The notes under the pieces: model-generated
Database searches by the model: none
What the model saw: only the letters and a program-made list of their open reading frames with translations
Told to the model about the DNA's origin: nothing
NCBI GenBank assembly: GCA_942492375.1
Contig: CALOEL010000014.1
Location: 310,001-374,000, forward strand
Length of the DNA stretch: 64,000 nt
Direction: 5' to 3'
Origin: JAHEAO01 sp942492375
GTDB lineage: Bacteria; Pseudomonadota; Alphaproteobacteria; Rhodobacterales; Rhodobacteraceae
Program-made: the position numbers and the translations under genes
In this document: positions 50,358-59,654 of the stretch, one piece after another
Numbering within the stretch: the first letter of the stretch is position 1
Layout: every line of letters starts with the position of its first letter

Positions 50358-53097
50358 CGGCAAGGAAGTCGTCGCCGAGCCCGGGCAGACGATCTGGGAA
50401 GTTGCCAATGGCCGCGGCCTGATCATTCCGCATCTCTGTCACAAACCCGCGCCGGGCTACAGGCCCGATGGGAACTGCCGCGCCTGCATGGTCGAGATCG
50501 AAGGAGAGCGCGTGCTCGCCGCGTCGTGCATCCGCACCCCCGCCGAAGGCATGGTGGTGAAGACAGACTCGGCCCGCGCGAAGAGCGCCCGCAAGATAGT
50601 GATCGAGATGCTGGTAGCAGACCAGCCGCCGCGCGAGGAAGCGCATGATAGCGCCTCGCATTTCTGGGACATGGCCGGAATGCAGGGCGTCACTGAGAGC
50701 CGTTTTCCGAAGCTGGAAAAAGCCCGGATACCGCTGCTCGATGCCTCGCATCTGGCGATGTCGGTCAATCTCGACGCCTGCATCCACTGCAATCTCTGTG
50801 TCCGCGCCTGCCGCGAAGTGCAGGTCAACGACGTGATCGGCATGGCCGGACGGGGCCATGACGCGAAGATCGTTTTCGATTTCGACGATCCGATGGGCGC
50901 CTCTACTTGTGTCGCCTGCGGCGAATGCGTGCAGGCCTGCCCGACAGGCGCGCTGATGCCCGCAACCGTGCTGGACGAGGCCGGCCACGGCAACAGCAAG
51001 GATTTCGACCGCGAAGTGGAAAGCGTCTGTCCGTTCTGCGGCGTAGGTTGCCAGCTGTCGTTCAAGGTCAAAGACGACAAGATCGCCTGGGTCGATGGCG
51101 TCAACGGCCCGGCCAACGAGAACCGGCTTTGCGTCAAGGGGCGGTTCGGCTTTGACTACATCCACCACAAGCACCGCCTGACCAAGCCGCTGATCCGGCG
51201 CGAAGATGCGCCTGCCAAGGGGCTGAACGTCGATCCGTCGAACCTGATGACGCATTTCCGCGAAGCGACCTGGGAAGAAGCGCTGGACGTCGCGGCGAAC
51301 GGCATGAAGGGACGCGGGCGCGAGATTGCAGGTTTCGGTTCGGCCAAATGTTCGAACGAAGAGGCATATCTCTTCCAGAAGCTGATCCGCCAGGCGTTCA
51401 AGCATAACAACGTCGATCACTGCACCCGGCTTTGCCATGCGTCTTCGGTCGCCGCGCTGCTGGAGAATGTTGGATCGGGCGCTGTGACCGCGACCTTCAA
51501 CGAGATCGAGAATGCCGATGTCGCTGTCGTCATCGGTGCCAATCCGGTCGAGAACCATCCCGTCGCCGCGACCTATTTCAAGCAGTTCACCAAGCGCGGC
51601 GGCAAGCTGATCGTGATGGATCCGCGCGGTGTCGGCCTCAAGCGCTACGCCAGTCATCGGCTGCAATTCCGCCCCGGCACCGACGTGGCGATGCTGAACG
51701 CGATCATGAATGTCATCGTCGAGGAAAAGCTCTATGACGAACAGTACATCGCCGGCTTCACCGAGAACTGGGAGGCGATGAAGGAGCATCTGAAGGGCTT
51801 CACGCCCGAGAAGATGGAACCGCTTTGCGGCATAAAGGCCGACGTGTTGCGCGACGTTGCGCGCACCTTCGCCGGGGCGCGTGCCGCGATGATCTTCTGG
51901 GGGATGGGAATTTCCCAGCACATCCACGGAACTGACAATTCCCGCTGTCTGATCAGCCTTGCCTTGATGACCGGTCAGGTCGGGCGTCCGGGTACCGGCC
52001 TGCACCCATTGCGCGGCCAGAACAACGTACAAGGTGCGTCCGATGCCGGGCTGATCCCGATGTTCCTGCCGGACTATCAGACCGTAACCGACGACGGCGT
52101 GCGCAAGGCGTTCACCGAGGTCTGGGGCTCTGGCGATTTCTCGTCAGAGAAGGGACTGACCGTTGTTGAGATCATGGATGCGATCCACGACGGCAACATC
52201 AAGGGCATGTACATCCTGGGTGAAAACCCGGCCATGTCTGACCCGGATGTGGAGCATGCCCGGGACGCGCTGGCGAAGCTCGACCATCTGGTGGTGCAGG
52301 ATATCTTCCTGACCGAGACCGCCAACTACGCCGACGTGGTCCTGCCATCTTCGGCCTGGCCGGAAAAGACCGGGACGGTGACGAATACCAACCGACAGGT
52401 GCAGATGGGCCGACCCGCAGTGTCGCCGCCGGGCGAAGCGAAAGAAGATTGGTGGATCACCAACGAACTGGCCAAGCGGCTGGATCTAGACTGGGAGTAT
52501 ACGCATCCCAGCCAGGTTTTCGCCGAGATGAAGCTGAACATGAAGAGTCTCGACAACATCACCTGGGAACGGCTGGAAAAGGGCGCCGTGACCTATCCCA
52601 GCCTCTCACCCGAGGATCCAGGTCAGCCGATCGTGTTCAGCGACGGGTTCCCGCGCGCCGGCGGCCGGGCACGGTTTACGCCCGCTCAGGTCACCGCACC
52701 GGCGGAAACGCCGGATGCCGACTATCCGATGATCCTGACCACGGGTCGGCAGCTGGAACACTGGCACACGGGGTCGATGACCCGTCGTGCCAGCGTGCTG
52801 GACTGGGCCGAACCCGAGGCCAATGCCTCTTTGCATCCCAAGACGCTGCGCAAGATCGGTGTCGAACCGGGCGGGATGATCACGCTGGAAACCCGACGGG
52901 GCTCGATTCGGATCATGGCGCGTGCCGATCGCGCCGTGGCCGAGGACATGGTGTTCGTCCCCTTCGCCTATGTCGAGGCTGCGGCCAATGTGCTAACCAA
53001 TCCGCAACTCGATCCCTATGGCAAGATTCCGGAGTTCAAATTCTCGGCCTGTCGCGTCTCGGCGGCGGAAGACGAGAGTATCCACGCCGCGGAATAG
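50329..53097 (+). CDS. NAD-dependent formate dehydrogenase alpha subunit (molybdenum or tungsten)
   Basis: A 922-residue catalytic subunit oxidising formate to CO2. Order: [2Fe-2S] domain (Cys37, 50, 53, 67), two [4Fe-4S] motifs (CIHCNLC at 151 and CVACGEC at 194), the molybdopterin domain with its own [4Fe-4S] (CPFCGVGC at 234, NRLCVKG), and the metal-ligand Cys369-His370 in CTRLCHASS, so Cys not selenocysteine. The C-terminal dinucleotide-binding domain ends with TTGRQLEHWHTGSMTRR. M. extorquens FDH1, with the same two-subunit layout, uses tungsten; the metal here cannot be read. No FdhD or FdsD gene is in the window. Confidence 0.93.
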   Translation: MSESITFTLDGKEVVAEPGQTIWEVANGRGLIIPHLCHKPAPGYRPDGNCRACMVEIEGERVLAASCIRTPAEGMVVKTDSARAKSARKIVIEMLVADQPPREEAHDSASHFWDMAGMQGVTESRFPKLEKARIPLLDASHLAMSVNLDACIHCNLCVRACREVQVNDVIGMAGRGHDAKIVFDFDDPMGASTCVACGECVQACPTGALMPATVLDEAGHGNSKDFDREVESVCPFCGVGCQLSFKVKDDKIAWVDGVNGPANENRLCVKGRFGFDYIHHKHRLTKPLIRREDAPAKGLNVDPSNLMTHFREATWEEALDVAANGMKGRGREIAGFGSAKCSNEEAYLFQKLIRQAFKHNNVDHCTRLCHASSVAALLENVGSGAVTATFNEIENADVAVVIGANPVENHPVAATYFKQFTKRGGKLIVMDPRGVGLKRYASHRLQFRPGTDVAMLNAIMNVIVEEKLYDEQYIAGFTENWEAMKEHLKGFTPEKMEPLCGIKADVLRDVARTFAGARAAMIFWGMGISQHIHGTDNSRCLISLALMTGQVGRPGTGLHPLRGQNNVQGASDAGLIPMFLPDYQTVTDDGVRKAFTEVWGSGDFSSEKGLTVVEIMDAIHDGNIKGMYILGENPAMSDPDVEHARDALAKLDHLVVQDIFLTETANYADVVLPSSAWPEKTGTVTNTNRQVQMGRPAVSPPGEAKEDWWITNELAKRLDLDWEYTHPSQVFAEMKLNMKSLDNITWERLEKGAVTYPSLSPEDPGQPIVFSDGFPRAGGRARFTPAQVTAPAETPDADYPMILTTGRQLEHWHTGSMTRRASVLDWAEPEANASLHPKTLRKIGVEPGGMITLETRRGSIRIMARADRAVAEDMVFVPFAYVEAAANVLTNPQLDPYGKIPEFKFSACRVSAAEDESIHAAE

Positions 53098-53115
53098 GCG
53101 CGGTCATCTAAGGCA

Positions 53116-53148
53116 AGGACGCGACCTCTACGGGTGGCGTCCTGCTTC
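53116..53148 (+). terminator. Candidate terminator of the formate dehydrogenase operon
   Basis: AGGACGC (53116-53122) pairs with GCGTCCT (53137-53143) around a 14-base loop, then GCTTCTTC. The T-tract is weak, so this is tentative. Confidence 0.45.
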
Positions 53149-53149
53149 T

Positions 53150-53611
53150 TCAATAGTCGTCATCGATCGTGAAATCGGTCGGGCGCGTCCGGCCGAGGTA
53201 GATGCGCAGGTCGAAGATGCCACGGCGCAAGCTTAGCCGGTATTCGGGCACGGGCCGGCCGATCGCGTCCAATGCTTCACGCAAGAGCCGGGCGATGCGG
53301 TCTTGAATCGCCATGACCGAAGATGCGTCGTCGCGGCCGACGACGAAGGCCGGCGCGATATTTTCGATAACGAACTCGTCCTTTCTGGCCGAGTCACAAA
53401 GCGCAGCGATCTTCGTGAAGCCCGCTCGGATATTCGACTCTGGCAGTTCGGCGATCGTGCTCCAATCTATCTGCAATTCGTGCCTCGTTTGGCCGACGCT
53501 CCAATCTTCGGAGTCGCGGGCGCGGGCATCGCGCCACGTGGCGCCGCTTGCGGGATCAGAACCCTTTGACCCGCCGGCCGCGCTCACGCGGCGTGATTTG
53601 CACATTTCCAT
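53150..53611 (-). CDS. Hypothetical protein
   Basis: A frame of 153 residues from ATG at 53611 (a TTG 36 bases upstream is also open). The N-terminal third (CKSRRVSAAGGSKGSDPASG) looks disordered. The rest alternates short helices and strands: LQIDWSTIAELPESNIRAGFTKIAAL, IENIAPAFVVGRDDASSVMAIQDRIARLLREAL, RLSLRRGIFDLRIYLG. No family recognised, no ribosome site evident. It is convergent with the formate dehydrogenase operon and begins the less GC-rich stretch before the AbrB-like gene. Confidence 0.45.
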   Translation of the reverse strand: MEMCKSRRVSAAGGSKGSDPASGATWRDARARDSEDWSVGQTRHELQIDWSTIAELPESNIRAGFTKIAALCDSARKDEFVIENIAPAFVVGRDDASSVMAIQDRIARLLREALDAIGRPVPEYRLSLRRGIFDLRIYLGRTRPTDFTIDDDY

Positions 53612-53725
53612 CGTCACGTTTCTGGTCACGTTCCAGCGCTCCGCCAATTGGGGCGACAGGGACGGCCGCCGTGGATCCGAGAGAACTCACCCGGAACAAC
53701 CACAGCGTGTTTCGAAAGCACCCCA

Positions 53726-53990
53726 GTGATAAGGTTCAAATTTGAAAAGGTTCGTTATGAACCGGGAAACAATTGCGCGGATTCTCGCCTCCTCATGGTA
53801 AGAGTATGAAATAAATACATTTTCATCTGATGGGGATGTCGACTTCTTTGCGTCACCCGGGCAATGGCGCATCGGCCAAAAGTGGAATCCGGCTCTGACC
53901 ACTAATGTCGGCGACCTGAATGCGGCAATCAAAAGACATGCCGCTGAGACTTTTGCGATTCGTTGTTTCCTAGTTTTTCCGACGAAGAAG
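53726..53990 (+). pseudogene. Possible gene remnant in a less GC-rich spacer
   Basis: Between 53650 and 53970 no intact gene is seen. One frame reads from GTG 53726 as RFKFEKVRYEPGNNCADSRLL and stops at about 53806. The next frame continues from 53802 with EYEINTFSSDGDVDFFAS and PGQWRIGQKWNPALTTNVG, protein-like for some 60 residues, before running antisense into the AbrB-like gene. The two halves would join by a frameshift near 53800. Family not recognised. Weak evidence; composition is more AT-rich than its neighbours. Confidence 0.3.
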
Positions 53991-55025
53991 GCGGAAAACC
54001 AGCGGCGCGCCGAAGATCACGACGGAAATCCGCGCCACATGACTGATAGAGACATAGGCGATATCCTGTCCCATCGCGAGCGCCAGCAAGCTCATCTCGG
54101 TCAATCCGCCTGGTGAATAGGCCAGGAATGCTTGCCGCGCATCAATCCCGTTCAACCGTGCAAGCGCCTCGGCAAAGGCAACCGCCACCAGAAGCATCAG
54201 CGTTGACGAGCCCGCGCCCAGTAGCATGTCCCTGCCGATATCACGCAGACCCGTGCCGGCGAAACGGCAGCCGATCACCGTACCAAGCACGATCTGGGCA
54301 ATGACGATCAGGATCGTGGGCGGCGGCACCTCGACCACGCCTGCAACATGCGCAGCCCCCGACAGCAGCATCGGCCCCAGCATCGGCGCGGCGGGCAGCC
54401 GCAGCATTCGCCCGAGCGGGATCCCGGCCAAACCGGCCCCGACGAGCCAGAGTACGTCAGCCAGCCCGAGCCCATCCACACCGACCCATGGCCGTGACTG
54501 ACGGTCCGAGGCAACGCCCAGAACAAGCCCGAAGAACAGAACCACGAAGACGATCACGACGAGGATCCGAACCGCGTGAGCGAGCGCAATCCGGCGCTCG
54601 TCGCCGCCAGCGGCGGCGCCCAGAATGACCATGTCGTTCAGGCCACCGGGCATTGCCGAGAAGAAGGCGGTGACCGGATCGAAGCCGCCAATCCGTCTGT
54701 AGAAGACGTACGACACCGATCCGGCGGTCAGCAAGAACGGCACGAGAAGCAACATCGACGGCCACCAGTCCAGCGCTGTTCGCAGCACTTCGGGGTTCAA
54801 AGAGGATCCCAGCATGACGCCAATGATTGGAATAACCAGCGGCCGCAGAGTCATCGGCGCGGCTACCGGAGCGCGCGTCATCGCGGCAATCGTGTTGCCG
54901 ATCATCGGTCCCAGCATCCATGGCAGCGGCACGCCAAGACGGTTCGCAAGCAGCCCGGACAGGACACCTATTCCCAAAGCGAGCAGGGCGCGGTACCAAT
55001 TCGGACCGATCGATGGCAGGATCAT
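53970..55025 (-). CDS. AbrB-family membrane protein (putative permease)
   Basis: A 351-residue membrane protein with about ten helices and an internal duplication: GVLSGLLANRLGVPLPWMLGPMIGNTIAAM in the first half and LAGIPLGRMLRLPAAPMLGPMLLSGAAHVAG in the second, both with the PxMLGPM signature of the AbrB (ammonia-monooxygenase-annotated) family. SAMPGGLNDMVILGAAAGGDERRIALAHAVRI and AYSPGGLTEMSLLALAMGQD follow each. Bacterial members are probably transporters; the old monooxygenase label is not supported. Substrate unknown. Confidence 0.85.
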   Translation of the reverse strand: MILPSIGPNWYRALLALGIGVLSGLLANRLGVPLPWMLGPMIGNTIAAMTRAPVAAPMTLRPLVIPIIGVMLGSSLNPEVLRTALDWWPSMLLLVPFLLTAGSVSYVFYRRIGGFDPVTAFFSAMPGGLNDMVILGAAAGGDERRIALAHAVRILVVIVFVVLFFGLVLGVASDRQSRPWVGVDGLGLADVLWLVGAGLAGIPLGRMLRLPAAPMLGPMLLSGAAHVAGVVEVPPPTILIVIAQIVLGTVIGCRFAGTGLRDIGRDMLLGAGSSTLMLLVAVAFAEALARLNGIDARQAFLAYSPGGLTEMSLLALAMGQDIAYVSISHVARISVVIFGAPLVFRLLRRKN

Positions 55026-55086
55026 TAACGCGGGAACCTTGTCGTCTGCTCGATGACCTCTTTGCGGAAGTCAGACACGGGCCGGG

Positions 55087-55995
55087 TCATTCGGATCGAC
55101 CGATATGCGCCTCGCCCCTTTCGGTCGCCAGGGCGATCTGGCGCTGACGCTCGCGAAATCGCGCCTTGTCGTTGTCCGAAGTCGTGTTGGCACAATGATG
55201 GCAGGAAACACCGGCTTCGAACCCCGGTTTTCTTCGATCTTCGGGCAGGATCGGGCGCCGGCAGGCGAAGCACAATTCATGCGGACCCTCGCGCAGCCCG
55301 TGTCCGACCGAAACCCGACCGTCAAAGACAAAGCATTCGCCGTTCCAGCGGCTTTCATGCTCCGGCACTGCCTCCAGATATTTCAGGATACCGCCCTTCA
55401 GATGGTAGACCTCCGTCACACCTTGGCTCAGCAGGTAGTTCGTGGATTTCTCGCAGCGGATACCGCCGGTGCAGAACATCGCGATACGCTTGTTGCTAAA
55501 TCGGTCCTTGTTGGCCTGCCACCAGGACGGAAACGCCCGGAAACTGCCGATGGCGGGATCGATCGCGCCGTCGAAACTGCCGATGGCAACCTCGTAATCA
55601 TTGCGAGTGTCGATGACGGCCACATCGGGCGCCTCGATCAGTGCATTCCACTCGGCGGGCTCGACATAATGTCCGACCCGGGCCAATGGATCGACATCCG
55701 GCTGCCCCATGGTCACGATCTCGCGCTTGATCCGGACCTTCATGCGCTGAAACGGCATCTCTTTCGCGCGGCTCTCTTTGATCTCCAGATCAGCGCAGCC
55801 GGGCAAGTGACGGACATGATCAAGAACCCGTTCGATACTGCTCCGCGATCCGGCGATGGTGCCGTTGATGCCCTCTTCGGCCAATAGCAGCGTTCCCTTC
55901 ACGTGCTCGGCAAGGCACAGGTCAAGCAGCGGCCCCTGCAAGGCCGAAGGATCGTGAAAGCGTGTGAAATGATAGAGTGCGGCAACGGTGAACAT
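55087..55995 (-). CDS. trhO: tRNA uridine(34) hydroxylase (rhodanese-related)
   Basis: A 302-residue protein: N-terminal UPF0176 domain (MFTVAALYHFTRFHD, GTLLLAEEGINGTIAGSR), central rhodanese domain (VIDTRNDYEVAIGSFDGAIDPAIGSFRAFPSW) with active-site Cys in MFCTGGIRCEKSTNYLLSQG, then a C-terminal zinc-like Cys motif (CFACRRP and SCHHC). TrhO hydroxylates uridine 34 of some tRNAs in an oxygen-dependent way. The ATG at 55995 is the conserved start; the open frame upstream lacks homology. It lies divergent from pncA. Confidence 0.9.
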   Translation of the reverse strand: MFTVAALYHFTRFHDPSALQGPLLDLCLAEHVKGTLLLAEEGINGTIAGSRSSIERVLDHVRHLPGCADLEIKESRAKEMPFQRMKVRIKREIVTMGQPDVDPLARVGHYVEPAEWNALIEAPDVAVIDTRNDYEVAIGSFDGAIDPAIGSFRAFPSWWQANKDRFSNKRIAMFCTGGIRCEKSTNYLLSQGVTEVYHLKGGILKYLEAVPEHESRWNGECFVFDGRVSVGHGLREGPHELCFACRRPILPEDRRKPGFEAGVSCHHCANTTSDNDKARFRERQRQIALATERGEAHIGRSE

Positions 55996-56158
55996 AGGCG
56001 GCGGAATATGACGAAAGAGGTTCCAAGGGCAAGGGCTGGAGCCGCAGGAACCTGGCACCGCGGTTGGCGCTGAACCAATGGTCCGGGTCCGACGATCCCC
56101 GCCATTGACGCCGCGTCGCCCCGTCCTTACCCATGAAGCAGCGGAAAGGAGTATCGCG

Positions 56159-56767
56159 ATGCAATCCGCCAATCACGCACTCTTGGTGATCGACGTTCAG
56201 AATGATTTCTGCCCCGGCGGAAATCTGGCGGTCGATGATGGCGACGCGATCGTTCCGGGCATAAACGAACTCATGCCGGACTTCGCAACCATCATCCTGA
56301 CGCAGGATTGGCATCCAGGCGATCACTCGTCATTCGCCAGCCAACACAAGGGGGGCGAGCCATTCACCCTGATCGAAATGCCTTATGGTCCGCAGGTGCT
56401 TTGGCCGGATCATTGCGTTCAGGGAACAGGCGGCGCAGAGTTCCATCGCGATCTTGTAACGGACCGCGCCGAATTGATCATCCGCAAGGGTTTTCGTCGG
56501 GCGATCGACAGCTATTCGGCATTCTTCGAGAATGATCACGAAACGCCGACCGGATTGCATGGCTATTGCAAGGAACGCGGCATAGATCGGCTGACGCTCG
56601 TGGGCCTCGCGACAGATTTCTGCGTTCAATATTCCGCGCTGGACGCCGCCCGCCTTGGCTATTCCGTTACCGTAAGGCAGGATCTTTGCCGGGCGATCGA
56701 TATGGACGGATCGCTTGAGAATGCCCGCGTCGCGATGCTTTCGGCCAATGTGGTTTTGGAGAACTGA
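56159..56767 (+). CDS. pncA: Nicotinamidase
   Basis: A 202-residue isochorismatase-fold enzyme hydrolysing nicotinamide to nicotinate. Catalytic Asp in LLVIDVQNDFCPGGNLAV, metal-binding DWHPGDHSSFAS, active-site Lys in LIIRKGFRRAIDSYS and nucleophile Cys in GLATDFCVQYSALDA. GAAAGGAG precedes the ATG at 56159. The stop is directly followed by the pncB ATG with no gap, so the two salvage steps are translationally linked. Confidence 0.94.
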   Translation: MQSANHALLVIDVQNDFCPGGNLAVDDGDAIVPGINELMPDFATIILTQDWHPGDHSSFASQHKGGEPFTLIEMPYGPQVLWPDHCVQGTGGAEFHRDLVTDRAELIIRKGFRRAIDSYSAFFENDHETPTGLHGYCKERGIDRLTLVGLATDFCVQYSALDAARLGYSVTVRQDLCRAIDMDGSLENARVAMLSANVVLEN

Positions 56768-58060
56768 ATGGCCGATATCGCCACGCGCGTCTATAACCAC
56801 AAATGGAAAATCGACCCGATCATCCGCTCGCTGATCGACACCGATTTCTACAAGCTGCTGATGTGCCAGTCGGTGTTTCGCAACAAGCGCGAGACCGATG
56901 TCACCTTTTCGCTGATCAACCGTACGAAATCGATCCGCATTGCCGATCTGATTGACGAAGGCGAGCTGCGCGAGCAGCTCGACCACGTCCGGTCGCTGCG
57001 CTTGGCGCGCGGCGAGAGCACCTGGCTGCGTGGCAACACGTTCTACGGGAAGCGTCAGATGTTCCGGCCCGACTTCATGGAGTGGTTCGAGAACCTGCGC
57101 CTGCCGGCCTATCATCTGGAAAAGCGCGACGGCCAGTATCAACTGACCTTTGAAGGGAAATGGCCCGAGGTCATGCTTTGGGAAATCCCCGCCCTCGCCG
57201 TGCTGATGGAGCTGCGTAGCCGCGCGGTGCTGCGCGATATGGACCGTTTCGAACTGCGCGTGCTCTATGCCCGCGCGACCACCAAGCTTTGGGAAAAGGT
57301 CGAGCGGCTGCGTGATCTGCCGGATCTCAGATTGGCTGATTTCGGGACGCGGCGCCGGCATTCCTTCCTTTGGCAGGACTGGTGCGTGCAGGCGATGATG
57401 GAAGGATTGGGCTCGAAATTCACCGGTACCTCGAATTGTCTGATCGCCATGCGCCGCGATATCGAGGCGATCGGCACCAACGCCCATGAACTGCCGATGG
57501 TTTACGCTGCACTTGCCGACAATGACGAAGAACTCGCCCGCGCCCCCTACGATGTGCTCGCGGACTGGCAGGAAGAGCATGAGGGCAATCTTCGGATCAT
57601 CCTGCCCGACACCTACGGCACCAAGGGATTCCTAGAAAACGCACCGGACTGGCTGGCGGGGTGGACCGGTATCCGCGTCGATAGCGGCGACCCGGCGACG
57701 GGTGCCGAAATCGCCATCGATTGGTGGAAGCGCCGGGGCGAGGATCCGCGCCAGAAGCTGGTGATCTTTTCGGACGGGCTTGATGTGGAAAAGATCATCG
57801 CGCTGCAAAAGCAGTTCGCAGGGCGGGTTCGGGTGTCTTTCGGTTGGGGCACACTGCTGACCAACGATTTCCGCGGTCTCGTAAACGGTGATGCGCTTGC
57901 GCCATTCTCGCTCGTCTGCAAGGCGGTGTCGGCCAATGGCCGGCCAACGGTCAAGCTCTCGGACAATCCGAACAAGGCGATGGGTCCGCAGGACGAAATA
58001 GAGCGCTATCGTCGCGTTTTCAGGGTCGGAGAGCAGAAGCGACTGGAAGTCGTCGTCTGA
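56768..58060 (+). CDS. pncB: Nicotinate phosphoribosyltransferase
   Basis: A 430-residue enzyme making nicotinate mononucleotide from nicotinate and PRPP. Landmarks: IIRSLIDTDFYKLLMCQSVFRNKRETDVTFSLINRT, the RRRHSFLWQDWCVQAMMEG helix, FTGTSNCLIAMRRDIEAIGTNAHELPMVYAAL with the phosphorylated-His-type region, and the phosphate-binding SDGLDVEKIIALQKQF with GTLLTNDF. It forms a two-gene NAD salvage operon with pncA. Confidence 0.94.
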   Translation: MADIATRVYNHKWKIDPIIRSLIDTDFYKLLMCQSVFRNKRETDVTFSLINRTKSIRIADLIDEGELREQLDHVRSLRLARGESTWLRGNTFYGKRQMFRPDFMEWFENLRLPAYHLEKRDGQYQLTFEGKWPEVMLWEIPALAVLMELRSRAVLRDMDRFELRVLYARATTKLWEKVERLRDLPDLRLADFGTRRRHSFLWQDWCVQAMMEGLGSKFTGTSNCLIAMRRDIEAIGTNAHELPMVYAALADNDEELARAPYDVLADWQEEHEGNLRIILPDTYGTKGFLENAPDWLAGWTGIRVDSGDPATGAEIAIDWWKRRGEDPRQKLVIFSDGLDVEKIIALQKQFAGRVRVSFGWGTLLTNDFRGLVNGDALAPFSLVCKAVSANGRPTVKLSDNPNKAMGPQDEIERYRRVFRVGEQKRLEVVV

Positions 58061-58234
58061 GCTACCTTTTCCGGCGGCTCGATATCCACCCGCAAATAAT
58101 TGAACCGGATCGGGACACAACCATGCTATGATCTTGTGAGGGCCGGAAAAATACCGTCCCCGCCAGGGGCAGCAGCCGCCGCTAACATGCCGTGACCCGC
58201 CTTTGGAAGCCGTTGCGAACACGGAGGTCAGATC

Positions 58235-59137
58235 ATGGTCAAGACAATCGGAAATCCGCTTTCATGGCTCGCCGGTCGCGCCGGAGAAACCGGTGCGCAT
58301 CTGGCTGATGTCACCGGCCATCTCGGAAGCGACCGCGCCTTTGAAGAGCCCGAAGTGAGAAAGATCACAACCGCCGATATCCGCGAAGCCCTGCGAAAGG
58401 GTGTCGAGGATTTTGCCGCGATGCGTACCGATGTGGTCTTCGTGGTCCTGATTTATCCGATCGTTGGCCTGCTTCTTGCCTTCCTCGCCTTCCGCGGCGA
58501 CCTGATGCATCTCGTCTTTCCGGTCATGGCAGGTTTCGCGCTGGTCGGTCCCTTCGCCGCCATCGGACTCTATGAAATGAGCCGGGAACGAGAGGCCAGC
58601 GGTCACGCGAGCTGGTCCTCCGCGCTCGGTCTCCTCGCCTCGCCGGCCTTCGGCGCGATGCTGGTTCTCGGCCTGATGCATGTCGCGATCTTCGCGATCT
58701 GGGTGGCGATAGCGGACCTGATATACTCGACGACACTCGGACCTGAACCACCGGCGTCCGCCGGCGCCTTTCTTGACGCGCTGACACTGACGGCGGCGGG
58801 CTGGACCATGATCATTGTCGGCACACTGGTCGGCGCCGTTTTCGCCGCGCTCGTGCTTGCAAGCAGTGTGGTCTCGTTCCCGCTTCTGCTTGACAGGGAC
58901 GTTGGCATTCCGGTCGCCGTCGCAACCTCGCTGAAGGTTGCGCAAACCAATCCAGGCCCCATCGCGCTTTGGGGCCTGATCGTGGCTGTCTCGCTCGCGC
59001 TGGGTTCGATACCGGCGCTTCTGGGCCTGATCCTTGTTCTGCCAATCCTCGGGCACGCGACCTGGCATCTTTACCGCCGTGCCGTCGTGCCGCGTGACGC
59101 GGTGACGAAGCCGGATACCCGTCCGGCCCAAGCCTGA
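58235..59137 (+). CDS. DUF2189 family membrane protein
   Basis: A 300-residue inner-membrane protein with six or seven hydrophobic segments: VVFVVLIYPIVGLLLAFLAFRG, LVFPVMAGFALVGPFAAIGLYEMSREREASG (family hallmark), GAMLVLGLMHVAIFAIWVAIADLIY, MIIVGTLVGAVFAALVLASSVVSFPLLLDRDVGIPVAVATSLKV, and IALWGLIVAVSLALGSIPALLGLILVLPILGHATWHLYRR. This is the DUF2189 pattern, often found near cytochrome oxidase genes, but function is unknown. The 174 bases before it hold a GAGGTCAG-type ribosome site and no clear promoter. Confidence 0.85.
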   Translation: MVKTIGNPLSWLAGRAGETGAHLADVTGHLGSDRAFEEPEVRKITTADIREALRKGVEDFAAMRTDVVFVVLIYPIVGLLLAFLAFRGDLMHLVFPVMAGFALVGPFAAIGLYEMSREREASGHASWSSALGLLASPAFGAMLVLGLMHVAIFAIWVAIADLIYSTTLGPEPPASAGAFLDALTLTAAGWTMIIVGTLVGAVFAALVLASSVVSFPLLLDRDVGIPVAVATSLKVAQTNPGPIALWGLIVAVSLALGSIPALLGLILVLPILGHATWHLYRRAVVPRDAVTKPDTRPAQA

Positions 59138-59173
59138 CGCCGCATCCCGCCTGTTCAGGGATCTACCGCCGCA

Positions 59174-59596
59174 TCATTCCTCGCCTGTGACCTTGCCTCG
59201 CAATGCCTTGACCGCGCCGCGCTGCGTCTTTGCTGCAAGTCGCCGCCGCTTCGCACCCAGGGTCGGCCGGGTCGGGATTCGCCGTTTCGGACGCTCCAGG
59301 GCAGAGCGGATCAGTTCAGCCAGCCGCTCGCGCGCGATTTCGCGGTTGCGCGCTTGGCTGCGGGTCTCATCAACTTGCAGGACCACCGCGCCATCCTTCG
59401 TCCAGCGTCGCCCGGCCAGCCGCCGCAGCCGCGCCTTGGCATGGTTCGGCAGGTTCGGACTGCGCTCTGCCTCGAAGCGAAGCTCGACCGCCGTGGACAG
59501 CTTGTTCACGTTCTGCCCGCCCGGCCCGGACGAGCGGGTGAACTGTTCGGTCAGTTCCCAATCCTCGATCGTGATGTCTTCGTTTACGGTCAGCAC
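59174..59596 (-). CDS. arfB: Alternative ribosome-rescue factor / peptidyl-tRNA hydrolase ArfB
   Basis: A 140-residue GGQ protein: FTRSSGPGGQNVNKLSTAVELRF with the catalytic GGQ at 26-28, and a basic C-terminal tail (RRIPTRPTLGAKRRRLAAKTQRG) that enters the empty mRNA channel of stalled ribosomes. ArfB releases peptides from non-stop complexes. It is shorter than release factors and has no codon-recognition domain. A 285-base leader with a short ORF and a terminator-like hairpin precedes it on the same strand. Confidence 0.92.
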   Translation of the reverse strand: MLTVNEDITIEDWELTEQFTRSSGPGGQNVNKLSTAVELRFEAERSPNLPNHAKARLRRLAGRRWTKDGAVVLQVDETRSQARNREIARERLAELIRSALERPKRRIPTRPTLGAKRRRLAAKTQRGAVKALRGKVTGEE

Positions 59597-59654
59597 AGGT
59601 AATGCCCCTTGTTGCCGGAAGAACGCCCGAAGAGCCGGACAGTTTCAAACATCG

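Noticed and set aside
50125..52032. Long minus-strand frame opposite the formate dehydrogenase genes
   Set aside because: Antisense shadow of two clear iron-sulfur enzyme genes; composition is artefactual.
53687..53932. Minus-strand 81-codon frame in the spacer before the AbrB-like gene
   Set aside because: No ribosome site or motif; it is antisense to the more protein-like plus-strand remnant.
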